Positions 38,160 through 43,089 of a stretch of 43,089 nucleotides of DNA are shown here, in pieces. The stretch comes from Telmatospirillum sp. (lineage in GTDB: Bacteria > Pseudomonadota > Alphaproteobacteria > Rhodospirillales > Magnetospirillaceae): contig WASQ01000117.1 of NCBI GenBank assembly GCA_009712185.1, positions 31,478 through 74,566 of the forward strand. The letters run 5' to 3'. Under the pieces are notes generated by a model that had not been told where the DNA came from, searched no databases, and worked only from the letters and a program-made list of their open reading frames with translations. Within the stretch, counting starts at the first letter, position 1; each line of letters opens with the position of its first letter. A program made the position numbers and the translations under genes.

Positions 38160-38720
38160 TTACCGCGCGGCCTCGATGTCGATGCCGACGCTGACCGTCA
38201 GGCCGACCATGCTTCCGTCGGCCCAGTCCCCCTGCCCCACACCGAAGTCGGTCCGGATCAGGTCCAGTTTTCCTTTGGCATGGCCGGCCTTACCCACTCC
38301 ATCGAAGGTGAAGGGAAGGACGACATCCTTCTTGATTCCCCGGATAGTCAACGTGCCGATCGCGTCATAGGCACCATTCCCCTTCGCGCGAAAGCTGATC
38401 GCTTCAAATGTCGCCTTGGGAAAGGAACGGATATTGAACCAGTCCGATTGAGGCAGGGACTGATCCTTTTGCGGATCCCCGGTCACGGCGCTGCCCATAT
38501 CGATGGTCACCAGGGCATGTCCGGCCGCAGGATTGGCCGGATCGAAATCGATATCGGCCTGCCATTTGGTAAAATGGCCGTCAAACGCCCGCCCTGACTG
38601 AACGCCCGAAAAAGAAAGCGTGCTTTTGTTGGGATCGACCGTCCAGGAGGCCGCAAAAGCGGGTCCCGCCGCCGACAGAAAGGACAAAGCCGCTAAAGTC
38701 AATAACGCCGTCTTTTTCAT
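38160..38720 (-). CDS. YceI-family periplasmic protein
   Basis: A 186-residue lipocalin-like YceI protein with signal peptide MKKTALLTLAALSFLSAAGPAFA and the start ASWTVDPNKSTLSFSGVQSGRAFDGHFTKWQADIDFDP. The internal TGDPQKDQSLPQSDWFNIRSFPKATFEA and LTIRGIKKDVVLPFTF blocks are typical. The family binds isoprenoid-type ligands such as ubiquinone precursors. Its start codon overlaps the b561 stop (ATGA). It is the third gene of a three-gene operon with a cytochrome b561 and a second YceI, an arrangement common in proteobacteria. Confidence 0.9.
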   Translation of the reverse strand: MKKTALLTLAALSFLSAAGPAFAASWTVDPNKSTLSFSGVQSGRAFDGHFTKWQADIDFDPANPAAGHALVTIDMGSAVTGDPQKDQSLPQSDWFNIRSFPKATFEAISFRAKGNGAYDAIGTLTIRGIKKDVVLPFTFDGVGKAGHAKGKLDLIRTDFGVGQGDWADGSMVGLTVSVGIDIEAAR

Positions 38721-39334
38721 GGAACCGGGCTCCGCGAAAGGAAGGAGAAACGGGGCAGCATCCGCCGCAACACGTCATCTTTCAGCAGCAGATGATGCCG
38801 CAGCGCCGCCCCGACATGGACCAGCAACAGCACGATCAGGCACCAGGCCGCGGCGGTATGAATGCCCTCAAGGGCTTCCGCCACCGGCTTTTTGTCCGCC
38901 AGAGTGCTGAGGACCGGCAGATGCGGCCAGGGCACGACCCCGTAAAGGACCGTCGGAATGTTGAAAGGCGACGCCGAGACCACGGCCCAGCCACTGAGCG
39001 GCAGGCCGAACAGCAGAAGATAGAGGCCGAGATGGCCGGCCTTTGCCGCCAGCACCTCCCAATTCGGCATGCCGGCCGGAAGATCGGGTGGCCGGTGGGC
39101 CAGTCTCCAGGCCAGCCGCAGGACAGTCAGCAACAGCACGGTGATGCCCACCGATTTGTGAAGCTGGAACAGGACGAACTGCTGCGCCGATCCCCGGGGC
39201 AGACTGGTCATGGTGAACCCCGCGACCAGCAATCCCAGAATGGCGAGCGCCGTCAGCCAGTGCAGGCTCAAGGCGACGGCGTCATAGCGCCGCCCGCCTC
39301 CCGAACGTCCGTCGGTCATCGCCGCCCCGCTCAC
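38717..39334 (-). CDS. Cytochrome b561-family membrane protein
   Basis: A 205-residue protein with four membrane segments. It carries DAVALSLHWLTALAILGLLVAGF, FQLHKSVGITVLLLTVLRLAWRL, LYLLLFGLPLSGWAVV and EGIHTAAAWCLIVLLLVHVGAALRHH, with the histidines that bind two b-type hemes. GTG start 39334 overlaps the upstream YceI stop (GTGA); an ATG at 39319 is also possible. Its coupling with two YceI proteins suggests electron transfer between quinones and a periplasmic partner, as inferred for similar clusters; the exact donor is unknown. Confidence 0.88.
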   Translation of the reverse strand: MSGAAMTDGRSGGGRRYDAVALSLHWLTALAILGLLVAGFTMTSLPRGSAQQFVLFQLHKSVGITVLLLTVLRLAWRLAHRPPDLPAGMPNWEVLAAKAGHLGLYLLLFGLPLSGWAVVSASPFNIPTVLYGVVPWPHLPVLSTLADKKPVAEALEGIHTAAAWCLIVLLLVHVGAALRHHLLLKDDVLRRMLPRFSFLSRSPVP

Positions 39335-39942
39335 TGAACGCGGTCGAATTCGGCGCTGATCTGCAGGGAAACGTCGTCGCCCACCATCGGCACATAGGCG
39401 CCCAGGCCGAAGTCACTGCGCTTCAGATGTCCGACGGCGTTGAATCCGAGATCGTATTTTTTCTTCGCCATATGCATGCCGCCGCCATTGAAGGTGACGT
39501 CGAGCGACACCGGCTTGGTAACACCATGAAGCGTCAGATCGCCGGTAACGACGCCGGTGTTGGGCCCGGTCACCGTGATCTTGGTCGACTTGAAGGTGGC
39601 CGTGGGGAATTTCTCCACATCGAAGAAATCCGCGGTCTTCAGATGGTCATTCAGTTTCGGAACCGCCGTATCGATGCCGTTCAGATTGAAGGTCGCGTCA
39701 AGCGCGCTGTTGGCCGGCGCCTTGGGATCGAAAGACAGCTTGGCGTTGAAATCCGTCAGAAATCCGTAGGACACCGAATAACCGAAATGACTGTAGGAGA
39801 AGATGACCTTTGCATGCGTCCGGTCGATCTCGAAATTCCCGCCCTCGACCTTGGCAAGATCGGTGGTCGGGCCCGACTGCTGAGCGAAGGCCGGAACCGC
39901 CGCGACCATCGCGGCCAGAAAAGTGATCGTGGTGATTTTCAT
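39331..39942 (-). CDS. YceI-family periplasmic protein (second copy)
   Basis: A 203-residue YceI protein from ATG 39942 (CTGGAG upstream) with signal peptide MKITTITFLAAMVAAVPAFAQ. The mature part begins GGNFEIDRTHAKVIFSYSHFGYSVSYGFLTDFNAKLSFDP and includes LNDHLKTADFFDVEKFPTATFKSTKITVTG and TLHGVTKPVSLDVTF. It is the first gene of the YceI-b561-YceI operon; the two YceI proteins are clearly different in sequence, so they may bind different ligands. A perfect 8-bp inverted repeat lies about 130 bases upstream. Confidence 0.9.
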   Translation of the reverse strand: MKITTITFLAAMVAAVPAFAQQSGPTTDLAKVEGGNFEIDRTHAKVIFSYSHFGYSVSYGFLTDFNAKLSFDPKAPANSALDATFNLNGIDTAVPKLNDHLKTADFFDVEKFPTATFKSTKITVTGPNTGVVTGDLTLHGVTKPVSLDVTFNGGGMHMAKKKYDLGFNAVGHLKRSDFGLGAYVPMVGDDVSLQISAEFDRVQ

Positions 39943-40437
39943 TTCACACTCCAGGGATGTTCTACGAAATTCGTCAGACCGGGGCAGGCCCGACCGTGGA
40001 TTCATGTCGCATTCAATTTACGAGTCATTTTCTATTTCGCACGTCATTCTCATTCCAAAAAATGGAAATCACTGTTGCGAAAAGAACAACAGTGAAGACA
40101 TTCCATCCCCGATTTTTCCGATTTTCCGCCTAATCCCCTGTCTCCGCAGTCCAGGCCGCGCCCATCCGGCGATCCTGGATCCGACATTGACATTGAAACG
40201 TCCGCCCAAAACGTGGGAAGGCCGGACGGACACGACAACCCCTCCGGGAGGCAGGCATCCGGATGGCGGACAGAACCGGGAGACCGGCCCCCCCTGCCGG
40301 CCGGCATGCTTTTGGATATCCCGATGGCGGGGTCCGCAATCAGCCTGAAAACAGGGACGCCAGGTGCCGTCGCCCTTGACGTGCCGCCCGGGAGCGGCGA
40401 AACCTCTGGATGGATGATGAAACGGGGAGGGGATTGC
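39943..40437. other. Intergenic region between the YceI operon and the MarC-type gene
   Basis: About 495 bases, with an AT-rich core near 40010-40130. It contains the inverted repeat CACTGTTG-N9-CAACAGTG (40070-40094) and TTCCA-aaaaa-TGGAA just before it. These AT-rich features are the best candidates for promoters of the divergent YceI operon. No gene is called; a frame from 40213 into the MarC gene lacks homology before 40438. Confidence 0.45.
40070..40094. promoter_or_regulatory. Inverted repeat upstream of the YceI-b561 operon
   Basis: CACTGTTG (40070-40077) and CAACAGTG (40087-40094) are exact arms with a nine-base spacer CGAAAAGAA. It is in the AT-rich region upstream of the operon, about 130 bases from its first start codon. 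A dimeric regulator may bind here. Confidence 0.45.
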
Positions 40438-41088
40438 GTGAACCAGGTGCTGGCGGCCTATCTGGCGGTCGTGATCGGACTATTCCCCATCGTCAATCCT
40501 CTTGGCATGGCTCCGATTTTCCTGCGTCTGACCGCGGGGTCGACGGATCGGGTCCAGGCGACGCTCGCGGGGAGAATCGCGGTCGGCGGCCTGGCCTTGA
40601 TGGTCGCGTCTCTCTTCGTCGGGTCCTACATCCTGGCGTTTTTCGGCCTGACGGTCGCCGCTGTCCAGGTGGCGGGAGGACTGGTGGTGGTCGCGTCGGG
40701 CTGGCGGCTGTTGCAGCAGGGCGATGACAGCCGCGAACGCGAACAGCGCAGCCTGGTATCGGACGATATCCTTCTGACCCGCTCCTTCTATCCGCTGACC
40801 ATGCCGTTGACCGTCGGGCCGGGAACGATTTCCGTCGCCATAACGCTGGGTGCCAAAGGCGCGGGATCGGGCAATCTTCTCTCGGAGGCGATCGGCGCGA
40901 TCTTAGGCGTCGCGACCGTCGCGGGGTCGATTTACATCAGTTACCGCTTTGCCAACAAGTTGCTGTCGCTTCTTGGTGACGGCGGCCGGGACGTGTTCCT
41001 GCGCCTGTCGGCCTTCATCCTGTTGTGCCTCGGCGTCCAGATCGTCTGGAACGGGCTGGCCGCCATGGCCCTGGCCCCGCACGGCTGA
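40438..41088 (+). CDS. MarC-family integral membrane protein
   Basis: A 216-residue membrane protein from GTG 40438, which has GGGGAGGGG upstream; the longer frame from 40213 has no homology. Family signatures are VVIGLFPIVNPLGMAPIFLRLT at the start, AAVQVAGGLVVVASGWRLL, ILLTRSFYPLTMPLTVGPGTISVAITLGAK and FLRLSAFILLCLGVQIVWNGL. The family has six membrane segments; its role is unknown despite the MarC name. It is a single gene with its own ribosome site. Confidence 0.87.
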   Translation: MNQVLAAYLAVVIGLFPIVNPLGMAPIFLRLTAGSTDRVQATLAGRIAVGGLALMVASLFVGSYILAFFGLTVAAVQVAGGLVVVASGWRLLQQGDDSREREQRSLVSDDILLTRSFYPLTMPLTVGPGTISVAITLGAKGAGSGNLLSEAIGAILGVATVAGSIYISYRFANKLLSLLGDGGRDVFLRLSAFILLCLGVQIVWNGLAAMALAPHG

Positions 41089-41127
41089 CGGAACCACCGC
41101 CCGCCCCGCCTTTCGGACAGAGCGGCC

Positions 41128-41631
41128 TCAGCCCGGATCACGGTTGGACGGGTTCTCCGGCGGGGTCGGCCCCTCCAGATCGAGGCGAAAGGGTCGCCAT
41201 TCCTCCAGCGGCTGGAAACCCTGGGACCGATAAAACCGCTCCGCGTCGCCATTCCAGGACAGAACATTGACGTCGATGCGGCAGCAATCACGAGCGTTGG
41301 CAAAGGCGGTCACGGCCGCAAGAATGGCCCTGCCCGCCCCCGTCCGTCTTGCTTGCGGCCGGACGAAAAGATCGTGCAGCGTGAGGACGGGCCGCGCCGC
41401 CCAGCTTGAATAGGCAAGAATGGCGGTCGCGACGCCACAGGGAATCCCGTCGCCCGTCTCCGCCAGAAAAACGTGAAACCGCGGGGTCTCTCCGAAGGCA
41501 TCATCGACCAGCGTCTGTTCCGTCAGGCGCACAGCGCCGGGAGCCCGTTCGAACCGCGCGAGAGCCTGCAACATCTCGATAATTGCCGTGGCGTCGGCCG
41601 GCGTGGCCGGTCTGACCGATAGCCCCTGCAT
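41128..41631 (-). CDS. GNAT-family N-acetyltransferase
   Basis: A 167-residue GNAT. It opens SVRPATPADATAIIEMLQALARFERAPGAVRLTEQTLVDDAF, then AILAYSSWAARPVLTLHDLFVRPQARRTGAGRAILAAVTAFA, where RRTGAGRA is the acetyl-CoA pyrophosphate loop, and NVLSWNGDAERFYRSQGF. The order LTLHDLFVRPQ and WN..A..FY resembles the spermidine/thialysine acetyltransferase (SSAT-like) branch. The acceptor is not determined. It is convergent with the MarC gene. Confidence 0.87.
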   Translation of the reverse strand: MQGLSVRPATPADATAIIEMLQALARFERAPGAVRLTEQTLVDDAFGETPRFHVFLAETGDGIPCGVATAILAYSSWAARPVLTLHDLFVRPQARRTGAGRAILAAVTAFANARDCCRIDVNVLSWNGDAERFYRSQGFQPLEEWRPFRLDLEGPTPPENPSNRDPG

Positions 41632-41837
41632 CCGTCCCTCCCTGAATGGTTTTGCCTTGCCAAAACTCCCGGAGCGTCCAGACCGTCACGCCCCCGCCAA
41701 AGCTTCTGCCTCCTGCCGATAACCGAAGAGAGGGTGGCCGGTCCCGCAAGGGCTTTTTATTTCGTATAATTTAAGGATAATAAACATTCCCTTTCGTTCG
41801 CGATCCGGTTTTTGCGCGATGGCCACTCAAAGGAACC

Positions 41838-42272
41838 ATGAAACTCTATCTTCAATATGCGGCCCTGCCGTTCCATATCGAAAATGGCCAGTTGAGGATT
41901 CTGCTTATCACCTCGCGCGAGACCAGACGCTGGGTTCTCCCCAAGGGATGGCCGGAAAAGAAGCTGAAACCTCATCAGGTTGCGGCGAAAGAGGCCTTCG
42001 AGGAGGCCGGGCTTTCCGGAGCGGTGTGCCGCACGCCGGTCGCGGCCTTCGAATATGAAAAACTACTGGATGCGCGTCACAAGGTGACATGTCTGGTCGA
42101 GGTTTTTCCGATGCGGGTGTCGGAAGTGCTCGAACAATGGCCCGAGAAGCATCAACGGCAGCGCCGATGGATGCCACCCGAGGAAGCCGCCGCCCTGGTT
42201 CAGGAAAAGGGACTGCGGCGTTTTCTGAGAGATCTCGCCCTCCACCCCGACCAGGCCGACTTCGCCGATTGA
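41838..42272 (+). CDS. Nudix hydrolase (second paralogue)
   Basis: A 144-residue Nudix protein. WVLPKGWPEKKLKPHQVAAKEAFEEAGL has the KEAFEEAGL core with the metal-binding glutamates, and again lacks the first Glu of the classical box (Leu at that point), as does the paralogue at 15882. Remaining blocks (LYLQYAALPFHIENGQLRILLITSRETRRW and a C-terminal PPEEAAALVQEKGLRRFL) fit the diphosphoinositol-polyphosphate/Ap4A hydrolase-like branch. Substrate unknown. An AT-rich upstream region (41755-41790, containing TATAATTT) is a plausible promoter. Confidence 0.88.
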   Translation: MKLYLQYAALPFHIENGQLRILLITSRETRRWVLPKGWPEKKLKPHQVAAKEAFEEAGLSGAVCRTPVAAFEYEKLLDARHKVTCLVEVFPMRVSEVLEQWPEKHQRQRRWMPPEEAAALVQEKGLRRFLRDLALHPDQADFAD

Positions 42273-42318
42273 CGCCATTCTCCGGGCCGGGAACGGGATC
42301 ACCGAACCGTTGGATGGA

Positions 42319-42337
42319 GGGGGCTCCTTCAGCCCCC
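42319..42337. terminator. Hairpin between convergent Nudix and histidine phosphatase genes
   Basis: GGGGGCT (42319-42325), loop CCTTC, AGCCCCC (42331-42337). It lies between the two gene ends and may end both transcripts; no T-run. Confidence 0.5.
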
Positions 42338-42376
42338 CGACTGTTTGTCCGCGCCAGGGGAAGGCGCGGCCGGCCG

Positions 42377-43021
42377 TCATGCGAACTCTGCGGCGGAGCG
42401 GTCCCAGCACAGCAGGCGGGTCTGTCCCGCAGTTCGCGCGATGCGTCCAAGATGGCCCGTCCGCATCTTGAAACTTGCCGGCAGACCGCCGTCCGCGGTT
42501 TTCTCCCCCTCCAGGAGAACCCGGGGCAAAAAGCGCAAAATGCCGTTGCTGCTGACCACCAGCGGCCGTTCATGACGCCCGTCCCGCAGGATGTCACGGG
42601 CAAAGCCGCGCACGGAGGCCATCACTTCGTCATAGCCGCTCGACCAGCCGGCAGCCGCGGGCCATTCATCGCGCGCCCCCCAGGCCTCCATCATGGCCAC
42701 GGCCCCGGCGCCGGTCGCGGCAATCTCATCATTGGTCCGGCCGGCCCAGTCCCCATAGTCGACTTCATCCAGGCGATCGTCGACGACCGGCGGCGGTAAT
42801 CCCAACGTTTCGCAGACGATGGAGGCGAAGGTGCGGGTCCGCTTCAACGACGCCGTATAAACGGCATCGGGAATGAGACCGGCGCGCCGGAGAGCCAGGG
42901 CGGCCAGGGAGGCCTGGGCCAGTCCCTTGTCGACCAGCGGCAGATCGGTCTCGCGTCCGACCCAGACGACCTTGTCCCCCGGATCGAAGGTGTTTCCGTG
43001 GCGCGCGAACAGAATATCCAT
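42377..43021 (-). CDS. Histidine phosphatase (phosphoglycerate-mutase-like) family protein, second His missing
   Basis: A 214-residue protein from ATG 43021, with GAAGGAGAGC upstream; the frame runs on to 43051 but the family start is MDILFARHGNTFDPGD, with the phospho-accepting His in RHGNT. Other conserved parts are AVYTASLKRTRTFASIV and LDEVDYGDWAGRTNDEI, the latter carrying the acid. The second-His block, normally VVSHGGVIR, reads VVSSNGILR, so the second active-site His is Ser. It may be a weak or altered phosphatase, a regulator, or a substrate-specific subfamily; I cannot tell. It is a single gene near the right edge. Confidence 0.85.
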   Translation of the reverse strand: MDILFARHGNTFDPGDKVVWVGRETDLPLVDKGLAQASLAALALRRAGLIPDAVYTASLKRTRTFASIVCETLGLPPPVVDDRLDEVDYGDWAGRTNDEIAATGAGAVAMMEAWGARDEWPAAAGWSSGYDEVMASVRGFARDILRDGRHERPLVVSSNGILRFLPRVLLEGEKTADGGLPASFKMRTGHLGRIARTAGQTRLLCWDRSAAEFA

Positions 43022-43089
43022 GACCGCTCTCCTTCGGGCTTGTCGCGACAAAATCGCTCCAAACCCTTCGTTTTTCCTGTGGCGCTTCC

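Noticed and set aside
1..43089. CRISPR arrays, tRNA or rRNA genes, insertion sequences, prophage genes
   Set aside because: No regularly spaced repeats, no transposase- or integrase-like protein, and no tRNA- or rRNA-like sequence were noticed in reading the window, though no scanner was run.

Overview
The window looks like chromosome of a GC-rich alphaproteobacterium, most likely a Rhodospirillales member with an anaerobic or microaerobic lifestyle. This rests on high GC, alphaproteobacterial-type housekeeping proteins, a two-domain bacteriohemerythrin, nickel homeostasis genes and an oxygen-sensitive 2-hydroxyacyl-CoA dehydratase cluster. No rRNA, tRNA, CRISPR array, transposase or phage gene was seen. 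The left edge lies inside a gene and begins in a poly-G/C run.

Layout. (1) 1-6.2 kb, minus strand: acyl-CoA ligase, class III CoA-transferase, dehydratase activator ATPase, and dehydratase alpha and beta subunits. The order and sequences resemble the clostridial phenyllactate (Fld) / 2-hydroxyisocaproate (Had) systems of reductive amino-acid fermentation, which is unexpected here. The ligase and its upstream DNA contain AT-rich stretches. (2) 6.2-9.9 kb: small unknown gene, NikR with a His-rich tail, a divergent NiCoT permease with an altered signature motif, and an RNA methyltransferase. (3) 10-16.3 kb: LysE-type exporter, DUF445 protein, FemAB/GNAT-like protein, a structured leader, an Nramp-related (possibly Mg2+) transporter, two small proteins and a Nudix hydrolase. 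(4) 16.4-24.7 kb, minus strand: GH25-like lipoprotein, hemerythrin, CysE with a Cys-rich tail, an RND efflux pump pair, and an HD-GYP phosphodiesterase with a zinc ribbon. (5) 25-32.9 kb: LysE exporter, DecR/CyuR-like Lrp regulator, sigma-54 activator with a Cys-rich sensor, a small Pro-rich protein, a CyuA-type cysteine desulfidase homologue, an SSS symporter and a UroD-fold protein. A well-spaced -24/-12 promoter and an upstream inverted repeat precede the desulfidase gene. (6) 32.9-38.1 kb: two D-2-hydroxyacid dehydrogenases, a glycerol-dehydrogenase-like enzyme, an SDR and an FCD-type GntR regulator. Two of the promoters share an exact 12-bp operator core. (7) 38.1-43 kb: YceI-cytochrome b561-YceI operon, MarC-family protein, GNAT, second Nudix hydrolase and a histidine phosphatase variant.

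Two regions are the best candidates for undescribed biology. One is the Fld/Had-like dehydratase operon in an alphaproteobacterium. The other is the 25-32.9 kb locus, which appears to be a thiol or cysteine-like import and lyase system under double control (DecR-like plus sigma-54), with an uncharacterised UroD-fold enzyme as its last gene. All functional statements come from reading protein motifs and remembered family sequences; no database search was run.
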